Assembly: GCA_002709385.1 (NCBI GenBank)
Contig: PAQS01000027.1
Coordinates: 1 to 23,672 of the forward strand
Direction: 5' to 3'
Length of the DNA: 23,672 nucleotides
DNA from: Waddliaceae bacterium
GTDB taxonomy: Bacteria; Chlamydiota; Chlamydiia; Chlamydiales; GCA-2709385
The position numbers and the translations under genes are program-made. Positions 1-7,568 of the stretch are shown here, piece after piece; the stretch's first letter is position 1; every line of letters begins with the position of its first letter. The notes below the pieces were generated by a model. The model worked only from the letters and a program-made list of their open reading frames with translations. It was not told where the DNA came from and searched no databases.

Positions 1-224
1 GAAATAAAGAAATGGAGAAGACGATTAACATAATAATCTAAGATCACAATCGGCCATAATAGAACTCTCAAAGGCCAGCGGATCCACCCTGGCATTTTCT
101 GAGGGGGAATGCCGCCTGAAGGATCAGGCGGCCGCACGTCTGCATTGATACGATTTTGTGCATCAAAATGGCGATTGGGAAGCACTTTTAAGGGATGAGG
201 TGCTTTCTTATCTCCGTCACTCAA
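1..224 (-). CDS. Proline-rich putative membrane protein, N-terminal part, TTG start (partial)
   Basis: Open reading frame on the minus strand from a TTG at 224-222 to the left window edge: 74 codons plus two bases, no stop. A GGAG Shine-Dalgarno lies six bases before the TTG and 10 nt separate it from the stop of the aminopeptidase gene, so the two are probably co-transcribed. An ATG at 228-226 in another frame uses the same ribosome site but stops after three codons, which makes TTG the credible start. Residues 1-50 are hydrophilic with many prolines (RPPDPSGGIPP at 31-41). Residues 50-74 (RWPLRVLLWPIVILDYYVNR and onward) look like the start of a membrane segment with positive charge just before it. 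The family is not recognised. The hydrophilic-to-hydrophobic pattern suggests a small inner-membrane protein with a cytoplasmic N terminus. Confidence 0.7.
   Translation of the reverse strand, partial: MSDGDKKAPHPLKVLPNRHFDAQNRINADVRPPDPSGGIPPQKMPGWIRWPLRVLLWPIVILDYYVNRLLHFFI
111..132. repeat. Perfect GC-rich inverted repeat inside the partial CDS
   Basis: GCCGCCTGA and TCAGGCGGC form a 9-bp perfect stem with a 4-base loop. No T-run follows on either strand. On the minus strand it encodes residues around R-P-P-D-P-S-G-G, so it is best read as coding sequence that happens to fold, or an intragenic mRNA hairpin, rather than a terminator. Confidence 0.5.
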
Positions 225-234
225 ACATCTCTCC

Positions 235-1470
235 TTAGATTTGCCATTCTCCATTCTTGATCAGTAAGTGTTCTTCACCTGAAAAAGAATGTGCGACTAC
301 ATCAACTTTTTCAGAAGAGATCATCATATCTGTATGTACTTTACTTTCGTTACATCCAATATGAATAAAATCTTCTGCACTCATCTTTTCTTGATCGCGT
401 ATACAGAATTTGTATGCCATACCTACGGCAATGTGGCAGGCTGCATTTTCATCATATAGAATCTCTTGGAAAACGTGTCCACTTTGATAAACTGGCGAAT
501 CAATACCTACAAGCGCTACCTCTCCAAGATATGAAGCGCCTTCATCACTATTGATATAAGCTGAAAAGGTTTCGCTTCCTGAGCTTGCTGTAAAATTGCT
601 GATTTTACCTTCTTTAAATTCAAGAACAAGATCTTCTATGAGCACTCCATTGATAAAAAATGGACGTGTTGTTTTTACTTTTCCTTCAGTACGCTTGCGG
701 TTTGGAGTTGTAAAACACTCTTCTGTGGGGATGTTTGGTTCAAATTCTACTCCAAACGGACCCTGATCACCCCCACCTTTAAATTTTGCGTGTTCTGATA
801 GGTAGACTTTTAGATCTGTATCCGGACCTGTAAAATGCAGACACTCGATCTTTAATTTATCTAACACGGCACAGCGTTGGTGTAAATGATCGTTGTGTTC
901 ACGCCAAGCTTCAAGGTAGTCTTCACGGTCAACTCGGCAGATATGAAAAATTTCATCCCATAAACGAGCGCATGCTTCGTCTTCATCAAGTAAAGGAAAG
1001 AGTTTTTTCGCCCATGCTGGAGTTGCTGCTGCTCCTAAAGTCCAATGCACTTTAGAACGTCCAATCCCCACTTCATAAAAATATTTGATCGCCCCCCGCT
1101 GCGCCATTCGCATGTTATTGACAGCTTGTGGATCAAGGTCTGATAAAATATCAGGAAATTCACTTCCTAATATGCGCATATTTGCTGCTTTGTCATCAAC
1201 GAGCTCGTTGTATTTAGCGCTAATCCATTGAGGGACAAATTGGAGATTTTCTTCTGAGGACTTTTGGATTCGGAGTCGTTCTAAACGAGGATCGATAAAA
1301 TCTACCTGAACAAATTTTGCCCCTCTTTCATAAGCAGCTTCCGCAACGAGGTACGCAAGTTCTTGGTGACAAATCTCTGCTGTGAGATTTAGCATTTGTC
1401 CTTCTTGAATATTTAATCCATGAGTGACTAGTAAATCTGCGTAATTTCGTAGTTTTGTTTGAAAGTCCAT
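235..1470 (-). CDS. M29-family metallo-aminopeptidase (AmpS/aminopeptidase T type)
   Basis: Cytosolic exopeptidase that should remove N-terminal residues from peptides using two metal ions. Length is 411 aa from the ATG at 1470, close to the 408-413 aa usual for family M29. Visible family motifs: PTEECFTTP at residues 248-256 (metal-ligand Glu), LGEVALV at 315-321 (Glu 317), DENAACHIAVGMAY at 340-353 (His 346, Tyr 353) and VHTDMM at 378-383 (His 379, Asp 381). These match the ligand order Glu-Glu-His-Tyr-His-Asp known for Thermus aminopeptidase T. A longer frame starts at 1509, but its ATG lies inside a promoter-like TATGAT, whereas the ATG at 1470 has an AAGGAGAG site in front of it. Everything needed for activity appears present. 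A small membrane-protein gene follows 10 nt downstream. Confidence 0.93.
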   Translation of the reverse strand: MDFQTKLRNYADLLVTHGLNIQEGQMLNLTAEICHQELAYLVAEAAYERGAKFVQVDFIDPRLERLRIQKSSEENLQFVPQWISAKYNELVDDKAANMRILGSEFPDILSDLDPQAVNNMRMAQRGAIKYFYEVGIGRSKVHWTLGAAATPAWAKKLFPLLDEDEACARLWDEIFHICRVDREDYLEAWREHNDHLHQRCAVLDKLKIECLHFTGPDTDLKVYLSEHAKFKGGGDQGPFGVEFEPNIPTEECFTTPNRKRTEGKVKTTRPFFINGVLIEDLVLEFKEGKISNFTASSGSETFSAYINSDEGASYLGEVALVGIDSPVYQSGHVFQEILYDENAACHIAVGMAYKFCIRDQEKMSAEDFIHIGCNESKVHTDMMISSEKVDVVAHSFSGEEHLLIKNGEWQI

Positions 1471-1504
1471 ATTCACTCTCTCCTTTTTCCCTTCCTTTTT
1501 TTCT

Positions 1505-1533
1505 ATCATAAGAAATCGAGACTTCCTTGATAA
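1505..1533 (-). promoter_or_regulatory. Candidate sigma-70-type promoter of the aminopeptidase gene
   Basis: On the minus strand TTATCA (1533-1528) and TATGAT (1510-1505) are separated by 17 bp. They match 4/6 and 5/6 of the -35 and -10 consensus. A transcript would start near 1498, leaving a leader of about 28 nt before the ATG at 1470. The near-palindrome TTGAT-N7-ATCAA (1527-1543) overlaps the -35 box and could be an operator. This is a visual match only. Confidence 0.4.
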
Positions 1534-1629
1534 GCTTAATCAATTTTTATCACTTTATTTATCAATTCTTAACTTTTTTAAAGGAGAATATCCCTCAGAT
1601 TTATCATTAAAAATAGATAAGGAAGATTT

Positions 1630-2616
1630 ATGTCTGGAGTCCCTTTAGATCAAATTATCGACTACAGCTTGATCTGTAAGTCGAGTTTTATTTTAAATAC
1701 AGTGCGTATAGATCTATCTAAAGATCCAGCACATATTGATTGGAAAGCGAAGTCTAATCTCATTTTAAATCAAACACTAGCAAGTTACGAGCTGCGTTCA
1801 TTTACAAACTATTTTCTTTCTAAAAATTCAGGAACTATCGAACACGATGATTGGAAATGTTTTGATCGATCTTTGCCAAAACTTGTTGACCTTTCCCAAA
1901 TTTCTTTACCTAAGGCTGATGGAAGAGATTTACATTTAAAAATCAGAGATTATCTCAATTCTACCCATTTCAAGAGATCTTATATGGAAGTGGCAAATTC
2001 CTTTTATAGCCTCTATGAAAACGGTATGGAAGTTGACGATTCCGATGATATTAGTCTTTGTGCAGTTACAGCTGCAACTACAATGTATTTTGCTATGCAA
2101 AATCTACAAAGTTCAATGGATCGTGATCTTAGAATTTCCGATAAATGGACGGTTCGCCCCCTTTTCATGGGTTCTCCTGATGACTTAGAAAATAAAATGT
2201 GGCATTCTCTTTGTTCAGGTCTATTTTGGTTATGGATTTCTCCTGGTGACTTTCAACATCCTGAGAAAGAAGCTTTGAGATACGGGGGGCATACCCTGGT
2301 TTTATTAAAAGTAGTGACTTCAGAAAACACTCTTCTTTGCTACAAAATCCAATCTTACCTCAACGAGTATCTAGCTGATAAAGATCCTACTTATACTGAA
2401 TCTTCTATGAGCCCTGAAGCCATTGAAAACGTTATAAAATTCACTCAACGTTCAAGTAAACTCTCTATTTGGGATCAAAAAACCTGTGAACTTTATCAAC
2501 TTATGACAGGTGTTAGTGTTAGCATTCTCGAAGGATATCAACCCGCTCCATACAGTAACGCTGGAAATATTCTTGGATACTTTTTACCTTTTCAGCACTC
2601 TCAAGGAGAAGAATAA
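1630..2616 (+). CDS. Uncharacterised 328-aa protein; possible papain-like fold
   Basis: Family not recognised. The ATG at 1630 is preceded by AAGGAAG at good spacing. The protein is acidic to neutral, without signal peptide or membrane segment, so probably cytosolic or secreted by a leaderless route. Two stretches stand out. DDISLCAVTAATTMYF (139-154) places Cys 144 at the start of a helix. GGHTLVLLKVV (219-229) followed by YKIQSYLNEY (238-247) resembles the His strand and the polar residue of papain-like cysteine peptidases. A second candidate Cys is C195 in WHSLCSGLFWLW. This is suggestive only: neither Cys is embedded in a family signature. The gene heads a three-gene unit with one base to the next start, and the two small downstream proteins may be partners. 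Confidence 0.75.
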   Translation: MSGVPLDQIIDYSLICKSSFILNTVRIDLSKDPAHIDWKAKSNLILNQTLASYELRSFTNYFLSKNSGTIEHDDWKCFDRSLPKLVDLSQISLPKADGRDLHLKIRDYLNSTHFKRSYMEVANSFYSLYENGMEVDDSDDISLCAVTAATTMYFAMQNLQSSMDRDLRISDKWTVRPLFMGSPDDLENKMWHSLCSGLFWLWISPGDFQHPEKEALRYGGHTLVLLKVVTSENTLLCYKIQSYLNEYLADKDPTYTESSMSPEAIENVIKFTQRSSKLSIWDQKTCELYQLMTGVSVSILEGYQPAPYSNAGNILGYFLPFQHSQGEE

Positions 2617-2617
2617 G

Positions 2618-2947
2618 ATGCGAATTTCTTTAATCACGCAAAGCCAGTCTATTTACGGAAGAAGTCCTAACGATATATTTACTTATGGCTCTAAAACATA
2701 CCACAAACATTTCATTCAAAAGACATCAAGAAATGAAGAAATCATACTAATATCTAGCTCTACTTTTGATGCTTTAATTAATACTCTTACAGAAAGACAA
2801 GAATACATTAACCCTCAAGTTACCTTTCGTTCTGAACAATGCTTAGAGGAATATCCTGGTAATTATAGCATTTGGGTATCGTTTGTTCGCACCTGTATAG
2901 AAACAAGAATTCCTAAAAAAGACATCGAGAATCTCACTCATCATTAA
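2618..2947 (+). CDS. Small uncharacterised protein (109 aa), first of two related copies
   Basis: Family not recognised. The start is taken at the ATG at 2618, one base after the upstream stop and directly behind AAGGAGAA. An in-frame ATG at 2510 lies within the preceding gene and lacks such a site. The protein opens with MRISLITQSQSIYG and contains TYGSKTY at about residues 23-29 and SIWVSFVRTCI near the C terminus. The first 30 residues line up with the next gene product (SIYG/SIWG, then TYGxKTY), and the C-terminal pattern of Trp then I..KDIE also has a counterpart, so both look like diverged duplicates. No signal peptide or membrane segment is seen. Co-transcription with the 328-aa gene is very likely. 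Confidence 0.75.
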   Translation: MRISLITQSQSIYGRSPNDIFTYGSKTYHKHFIQKTSRNEEIILISSSTFDALINTLTERQEYINPQVTFRSEQCLEEYPGNYSIWVSFVRTCIETRIPKKDIENLTHH

Positions 2948-2959
2948 GAAGGAAATATT

Positions 2960-3298
2960 ATGCATTTTCAAGTCACTATTGAGAATATATCTATATGGGG
3001 ATATGACAAGCGAACCCCTGAGGAAACATATGGGGAAAAAACATATGGAAATATTTATATTAGCTACAATTCTGGGGAAAAACAACTTATCACTCCAGAA
3101 CAACACAATTTGCTTATTGCACAAATTAACTCTAATAATATCCCTTTGAATTGTGCACTGGGCTCTGTACAAACCCGTCCTTTTCAAGCAATCTCTGAAC
3201 AAAACTCATTCTGGGAATCAAAAAGTACTCTCCTTCAATCTGGAGAAATTAGTGAAGAGATCTTACAAATTGTATTTAGAAACAATCCTCAAGTATAG
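2960..3298 (+). CDS. Small uncharacterised protein (112 aa), second of two related copies
   Basis: Family not recognised. AGAAGGAAA precedes the ATG, and 12 bases separate it from the previous stop. N-terminal MHFQVTIENISIWGY and TYGEKTYGNIYI (residues 23-34) correspond to the SIYG and TYGSKTY blocks of the upstream 109-aa protein. The middle (EKQLITPEQHNLLI) matches its EEIILISSSTFDALI in pattern, and the ends share an acidic helix (SEEILQIV against KKDIENL). The size and predicted mixed strand-helix content fit a small single-domain cytosolic protein such as a partner or immunity-like protein; that role is a guess. A hairpin terminator follows 10 bases after the stop. Confidence 0.75.
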   Translation: MHFQVTIENISIWGYDKRTPEETYGEKTYGNIYISYNSGEKQLITPEQHNLLIAQINSNNIPLNCALGSVQTRPFQAISEQNSFWESKSTLLQSGEISEEILQIVFRNNPQV

Positions 3299-3305
3299 TT
3301 TTTAA

Positions 3306-3340
3306 GCGGAGATGTAAGAAAAACTTCTCCGCATTTTCTT
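3306..3340. terminator. Hairpin between convergent genes
   Basis: GCGGAGA (3308-3314) pairs with TCTCCGC (3328-3334) around a 13-base loop and is followed on the plus strand by ATTTTCTT. It sits between the 112-aa gene (stop at 3298) and the convergent permease gene (stop at 3343), so it probably ends the plus-strand cassette. On the minus strand the tail is TTAAAAACT, weaker, though bidirectional action is possible. Confidence 0.65.
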
Positions 3341-3342
3341 AG

Positions 3343-4134
3343 TTACCAGCGTTGAAAAGTTCCTTTTTTCAAACTTCGCAAGGCAAGTAAATGTGTCATT
3401 AATAGCGCAAAGAGAGAAACAATTGCGGCCTTTCCAGGTCCTACATCAGAAACACCTAGCATGCCGTAGCGAACACCATTAATGAAATATAGCATAGGAT
3501 TGTAAGAAGCGAGGTTTTGCCAAAAAGGGTGTAAATTCTGTAGGGAAAAAAATACTCCGCCTAAATACAGAAGAGGGGTCAAAATAAACGCTCCTACAGC
3601 ACTAAGCTGATCAAATCCCTTGGCCCAAAAAGCCACTGAAATTCCTAACTTAGCAAAACAAAGAGCCCCTACTGTGATAAAAAAGATCACCAATCCTGGG
3701 TGCTGTATCCCTAAATAATTCCCTTCCATAAAGTAGAAGAATAATGCTCCAACAAAGGCTGTGATACATCCCACCAAAACTCCACGGACCCAACCACCTA
3801 TGGCTAAAGCCCAAATAATTTGTTGTGAGCTTAAAGGAGATACTTTCAAATCTTCTAAATCACCACTGAATTTACCACTAGCTATAGAGCTTGAGGCATT
3901 TTGAAAGGCGTTATTTAAAGAAGACATCATCATAAGCCCGGGAATCAAGAACGCTAGGTAGCTCATTTCTCCAGGTGAATCAATGCTTTGTCCTAAGGAA
4001 ACCCCAAAAATTAATAAATATAAAACAGAGTTAACTAAAGGCGTAATCACTGTTTGGAAAATAACTTTCAAAAAGCGACGTACTTCTTTGTGAAGCAAAC
4101 TTACAAAAGGATTAAAACGCAGTCTAGTCAACAT
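3343..4134 (-). CDS. ABC-2 type transporter permease, YadH-like
   Basis: Membrane half of an ABC-2 transporter; the substrate cannot be told from sequence. Length 263 aa against about 256 for E. coli YadH. Six hydrophobic segments are visible, at about 29-48, 57-73, 106-136, 146-170, 176-196 and 235-252. Typical family features are the conserved loop with LEDLKVSPLSSQQI (93-106), the cytosolic positively charged N terminus, and YLGGVFFSLQNLHPFWQNL followed by NPMLYFINGVRYGMLG (212-227), close to the signature of the YadH/NodJ/DrrB group. The ATG overlaps the end of the ATPase gene by 11 nt, so translation is likely coupled and the two proteins form one exporter. It is the last gene of the uup-upp-ABC block. 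Confidence 0.9.
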   Translation of the reverse strand: MLTRLRFNPFVSLLHKEVRRFLKVIFQTVITPLVNSVLYLLIFGVSLGQSIDSPGEMSYLAFLIPGLMMMSSLNNAFQNASSSIASGKFSGDLEDLKVSPLSSQQIIWALAIGGWVRGVLVGCITAFVGALFFYFMEGNYLGIQHPGLVIFFITVGALCFAKLGISVAFWAKGFDQLSAVGAFILTPLLYLGGVFFSLQNLHPFWQNLASYNPMLYFINGVRYGMLGVSDVGPGKAAIVSLFALLMTHLLALRSLKKGTFQRW

Positions 4135-5032
4135 TAGAAGCTCCTAATACGCTGTGTAAAACATCTTCTAATTTACCTTCTTGAATACTAATATCACGTA
4201 CCAAGTGCAAATCAATATTCAATTGAGACATAAGATCTCCGGCTCCCATATTGGATGGAACAGAAATCACAAGCTTCTCGTCATCTTGCGACTCAATGTC
4301 TAAATGAGAAATCGTCTCTACAGGTTGTCGCAAATGAATAACAAAACGTCTCTTTGTTAGTTCCTTGATTAGGGCTTGTGTCTCTCCGCATCGGCGCATA
4401 CGCCCATGCTGTAAAATTCCTACGCGATCACACAATTCTTCTGCTTCTTCAATATAGTGAGTGGTTAAAAGAACTGAAATCCCTTGTTCTTTTAATTCAC
4501 GAACGAAATCCCATAGATTAGCTCTTAGTTCAATATCAACACCTGCTGTAGGTTCATCTAAAAGTAAAAGCCTCGGCCAATGGACAAGAGATTTTGCAAT
4601 CATGAGACGTCGCTTCATCCCACCACTTAGCTGTTTTACTTTTTTATTTCGATGTTCCCAAAGAGCTAAACGCTTTAGTAGAAAGTGAATTCGTTCTGTA
4701 TTCCGCAAATACCCGTAGTATCCTGAATGGAACTGTAAGATTTCTTCAACGGAGAAGTATCCATGATTGATAATCTCTTGAGGAACGACTCCTGTTACGG
4801 CTGAGCAAGCTCGCGGGTTTTTGCTTACTTCCTCTCCGAAAACAGAAATTTCCCCCGAACTTGCTTGTTCGAGTCCTGTAATACAAGAAATGATACTTGT
4901 TTTTCCTGCACCATTTGGGCCTAATAACCCAAAAACCTCGCCTTCACGTACTTCAAAAGAAGCTTTGTTTACAGCGCAAAGATTACCGTATTTTTTACAT
5001 AGCTGATCGATTTTTAAAGGAGTGGTCATCAT
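4124..5032 (-). CDS. ABC transporter ATP-binding protein, YadG-like
   Basis: ATPase subunit of the exporter encoded with the downstream permease. 302 aa, close to YadG (308 aa). Motifs: Walker A GPNGAGKT at 38-45, Q-loop VVPQE with Gln 85, signature LSGGMKRR at 135-142, Walker B LLLLDEP with Glu 160, H-loop His 192 in LLTTHYIEEAEEL. All catalytic residues are intact. Residues ~225-302 form the short C-terminal extension common in the CcmA/NodI/DrrA group. Two adjacent ATGs (5032 and 5029) are possible starts. The GGTAGGTGA ribosome site overlaps the upp stop and fits the second slightly better. Four bases separate it from upp. The gene overlaps the permease gene by 11 nt. Confidence 0.92.
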   Translation of the reverse strand: MMTTPLKIDQLCKKYGNLCAVNKASFEVREGEVFGLLGPNGAGKTSIISCITGLEQASSGEISVFGEEVSKNPRACSAVTGVVPQEIINHGYFSVEEILQFHSGYYGYLRNTERIHFLLKRLALWEHRNKKVKQLSGGMKRRLMIAKSLVHWPRLLLLDEPTAGVDIELRANLWDFVRELKEQGISVLLTTHYIEEAEELCDRVGILQHGRMRRCGETQALIKELTKRRFVIHLRQPVETISHLDIESQDDEKLVISVPSNMGAGDLMSQLNIDLHLVRDISIQEGKLEDVLHSVLGASNVD

Positions 5033-5036
5033 TCAC

Positions 5037-5651
5037 CTACCGTTCTTCTTGAGCAGTGCCGAAGTAACGATCACCAAAATCTCCTAAACCAGGCACAATA
5101 AAGTTTTGTGCATTCAACTCTAAATCTTGTTGTGCAACGAGAATGCGAACATCTGGGTATTCACGACGCACTCTCTCTTCTCCTTCCATAGCAGAAATAA
5201 AGCTACATAAACTAATCTTTTCTGGCTTTGCCCCTAATTCACAGAGTTTATTTAATGTCGCTAAAGCGCTACCGCCTGTCGCAATCATAGGATCTAAAAT
5301 AACAATATGTTCTTTTCCTGTAATTGCAGGAAGGTTTAGATAGTACTGAGAAGCTACTGAAGTTTCTTCGTTTCTTTGTAAGCCAATAAAACCTACTCGT
5401 GCGTTAGGAAAAACTTTCAAGAAGGTATGTAGCATGGCAACTCCAGAGCGCAGAATAGGAACAAGAACCACATCATCGACCCATTTAGAACCGTTGGCGG
5501 GTCCACAAGGGGTTTCTACTGGAATCTCTTCTGTACGAAGATGCTTTGTTATTTCTTGCGCCATGAGAAATGCGAGCTGATCTGTTGTTTCACGATAAAC
5601 ATTGCGATCGCTATTTTTGTCTCTCAATTGTGTAATCAATACTTCTTTCAT
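5037..5651 (-). CDS. upp: Uracil phosphoribosyltransferase
   Basis: Salvage enzyme converting uracil and PRPP to UMP and pyrophosphate in the cytosol. 204 aa, against the usual 208-209. The PRPP-binding loop VILDPMIATGGSA is at 117-129. VPILRSG at 64-70 is the family's second phosphate-contact region, and PGLGDFGDRYFGT (187-199) is the uracil-binding C-terminal signature. Start: ATG at 5651 with GAGGA five bases upstream, inside the end of uup. The ATG overlaps the uup stop as ATGA, a classic coupling arrangement. Pyrimidine salvage is plausible for a host-dependent bacterium drawing on host bases. No attenuator or PyrR-like leader is visible in front of it, as it has no leader of its own. 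Confidence 0.95.
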   Translation of the reverse strand: MKEVLITQLRDKNSDRNVYRETTDQLAFLMAQEITKHLRTEEIPVETPCGPANGSKWVDDVVLVPILRSGVAMLHTFLKVFPNARVGFIGLQRNEETSVASQYYLNLPAITGKEHIVILDPMIATGGSALATLNKLCELGAKPEKISLCSFISAMEGEERVRREYPDVRILVAQQDLELNAQNFIVPGLGDFGDRYFGTAQEER

Positions 5652-7453
5652 GACGTCCTCTGCTTTTCTTCTAGTTCAGTCCATCTCTCATACAAAAGCT
5701 CTAAGTCCTTTTCAGCGCTATGCATTTTACTGCAAATCTTTTGTAGTTCTTGAGCTTCTACTTTGCTGGCTTTTTCTTCGACCTCCTGTCGTAAGTTCTC
5801 CAGTTCCTCTTCTTTATTCTGTATCTTTAACTCCATTCCTTCCCACTCTACTTTCTCTTTGTAGGTGAGTTTACCGCTACGTTTAGGGGCAGTACTCTTT
5901 GGCTTTGGAGTATTTTTTATAGGTTTATTTTCTTTTGCTTTTTCTATTTCCCGAGAATACCACTGATCAAAATCTGCGTATACATCAGTTCCACCATTTC
6001 CGTCTAAAGCAAGCATTTGGTTACATACTCGATCCATTAGATAACGATCGTGACTCACCAATACAATGGCCCCAGGAAAATCCATTAAAGATTCCTCTAA
6101 TGTCTCTAGCGTAGGAATATCTAAATCGTTACTAGGCTCATCAAGCAACAAAATATCAGCTTCTTCAAGCATTAGGCGGGCGATTAAAATCCGAGCTTGT
6201 TCTCCTCCTGACAAATATCCTACAGGTTGTTCTAGCCGATATCGAGGAAACAAAAATCTTTGTGCCCATCCTGCTACGTGGTATTGCCTATCTCGGAAGT
6301 ATACGGTATCACCACGTGGGCAAAGAGCTTCTTTTAGAGTCATATTTGGATCTAAACTTTGTCGCTTTTGATCAAAATAGACGACTCTCAAGCCTTCAGC
6401 ACGCTTAACACGCCCACTATCCGGATTCAAATCTCCTGACAAAATACGCAATAGAGTTGTTTTTCCACTACCATTCCAACCAAGAATTCCTAAACGCCTT
6501 CCTGGTCCTAAAACCAAATCCAAGGAAGAAAAAAGCTTCTTTTCTCCAAGTGTTTTTTCTACTGACTTAAGAGTCAATAACTCTCGTGTTTCTCTTTCTG
6601 TAGCAGAAAAGCCCATTTGTGAGCGGCGGTCTTGGTTGCGTTGCTTAATGTCTGATAAATCATCAATCAAACGCTCTGCTTCTTTGACTCTTGCGGTAGA
6701 TTTTGTGGTGCGTGCTTTAGGGCTTCGTCTTAACCAATCCAGTTCCCGCCGTACTTTTCCTGCTAAAGCTCTTTCTGTACGCTCCTGTGCATTTAAAAAT
6801 GCTTCTTTATGAAGAAGATAACTTGTGTAGTCCCCTTTACTTTCTAGGTAACCACCTTTAAATCTCGGGTTGAGTTCGATAATGCGTGTAGCCATGTTTT
6901 GTAAGAAGCTACGATCGTGTGTAATCAATACTACGGTAAGATGTGCTCTAGATAAAAACTCTTCCAACCATGTGATTCCTTCAAGATCTAAATGGTTAGT
7001 TGGTTCATCAAGAACGAGAAGCTCTGGATCTTTGACTAACTCACAGGCAATTCCTAGGCGTTTTTGCCAACCACCGGATAGATCTCCTGCTTTTTGTGTG
7101 AAATCCGTAAATCCTAAACGGCCTAGAGCAACCTGAGCTTGTGTCTCGGGGTCTACACAACGTGAGTCTTTTTTCAGGATATCCAAAAGAATTTCAAGAA
7201 TTGATTGATCACTAGAAAACTGGTGTTTCTGTTCTACATAACCTGTTTGCAGGTGTTTACGACGAATCACCTCGCCTTGATCGGGAGATTCTTCCCCGCA
7301 CAGAACGCGGAGGAGCGTAGATTTTCCGGACCCATTGGGACCAATGATTCCTAGACGGTCACCTTTAAAGATACTTAATGAAATATCTTCGAATAACGGA
7401 TCCGCGCCATAGGCCTTGCTTAGATTCTGACAATGAAGAAGTGGACTGCTCAT
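5648..7453 (-). CDS. uup: ABC-F ATPase Uup
   Basis: Soluble ATPase with two ABC domains and no membrane part. Uup/ABC-F proteins act on the ribosome, and Uup is also linked to suppression of transposon precise excision. 601 aa (E. coli Uup is 635). First domain: Walker A GPNGSGKS at 38-45, LSGGWQKR at 125-132, catalytic Glu 150 in LLVLDEP. The interdomain linker WLRRSPKARTTKSTAR at 240-255 is the Uup hallmark. Second domain: GWNGSGKT at 325-332, LSGGEQAR at 414-421, Glu 439 in LLLLDEP. A lysine/proline-rich hinge (505-528) leads to a coiled-coil C-terminal domain (about 540-597), also typical of Uup. The start has only a weak upstream site (GATGG). It is the first gene of the block. Confidence 0.93.
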   Translation of the reverse strand: MSSPLLHCQNLSKAYGADPLFEDISLSIFKGDRLGIIGPNGSGKSTLLRVLCGEESPDQGEVIRRKHLQTGYVEQKHQFSSDQSILEILLDILKKDSRCVDPETQAQVALGRLGFTDFTQKAGDLSGGWQKRLGIACELVKDPELLVLDEPTNHLDLEGITWLEEFLSRAHLTVVLITHDRSFLQNMATRIIELNPRFKGGYLESKGDYTSYLLHKEAFLNAQERTERALAGKVRRELDWLRRSPKARTTKSTARVKEAERLIDDLSDIKQRNQDRRSQMGFSATERETRELLTLKSVEKTLGEKKLFSSLDLVLGPGRRLGILGWNGSGKTTLLRILSGDLNPDSGRVKRAEGLRVVYFDQKRQSLDPNMTLKEALCPRGDTVYFRDRQYHVAGWAQRFLFPRYRLEQPVGYLSGGEQARILIARLMLEEADILLLDEPSNDLDIPTLETLEESLMDFPGAIVLVSHDRYLMDRVCNQMLALDGNGGTDVYADFDQWYSREIEKAKENKPIKNTPKPKSTAPKRSGKLTYKEKVEWEGMELKIQNKEEELENLRQEVEEKASKVEAQELQKICSKMHSAEKDLELLYERWTELEEKQRTS

Positions 7454-7536
7454 AGTGCCATCTAAAATACTCGAATTCGTTTTTTGAGGCTAGCTTAGTG
7501 AAATCTTCAGCTCTTCTTATCCTTATTTTTATCAAA

Positions 7537-7566
7537 CAAAAAACAAAAAACAAAAAACAAAAAAAA
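7537..7566 (+). repeat. Heptamer tandem repeat (CAAAAAA) x4 in promoter region
   Basis: Cytosines at 7537, 7544, 7551 and 7558 are spaced exactly seven bases, each followed by six or more A. The last copy runs into the AT-rich -10 region. It covers the spacer and -35 position of the promoter of the 422-aa gene. Such short tandem repeats change copy number by slippage, so it may tune promoter spacing. Confidence 0.85.
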
Positions 7567-7568
7567 TA

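Noticed and set aside
181-210. AAGCAC...GTGCTT hairpin followed by TTTCTTA as a terminator
   Set aside because: It points in the plus direction where no gene ends, and it lies inside the minus-strand coding frame.
1-234. Structured RNA gene (SRP RNA, tmRNA or RNase P) suggested by several GC-rich stems
   Set aside because: None of the conserved cores of these RNAs was found on either strand, and the stretch reads as an open coding frame with a ribosome site.
1471-1509. N-terminal extension of the aminopeptidase from an ATG at 1509
   Set aside because: That ATG lies within a promoter-like TATGAT and the extra residues are lysine-rich without family match; the ATG at 1470 has the ribosome site.
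2510-2617. Longer start for the 109-aa gene
   Set aside because: It would overlap the end of the 328-aa gene by more than 100 bases, and the ATG at 2618 has AAGGAGAA directly upstream.
7501-7566. Insertion sequence or attachment site at the boundary of the accessory region
   Set aside because: No inverted ends, target duplication or transposase was found; only the heptamer repeat is present.
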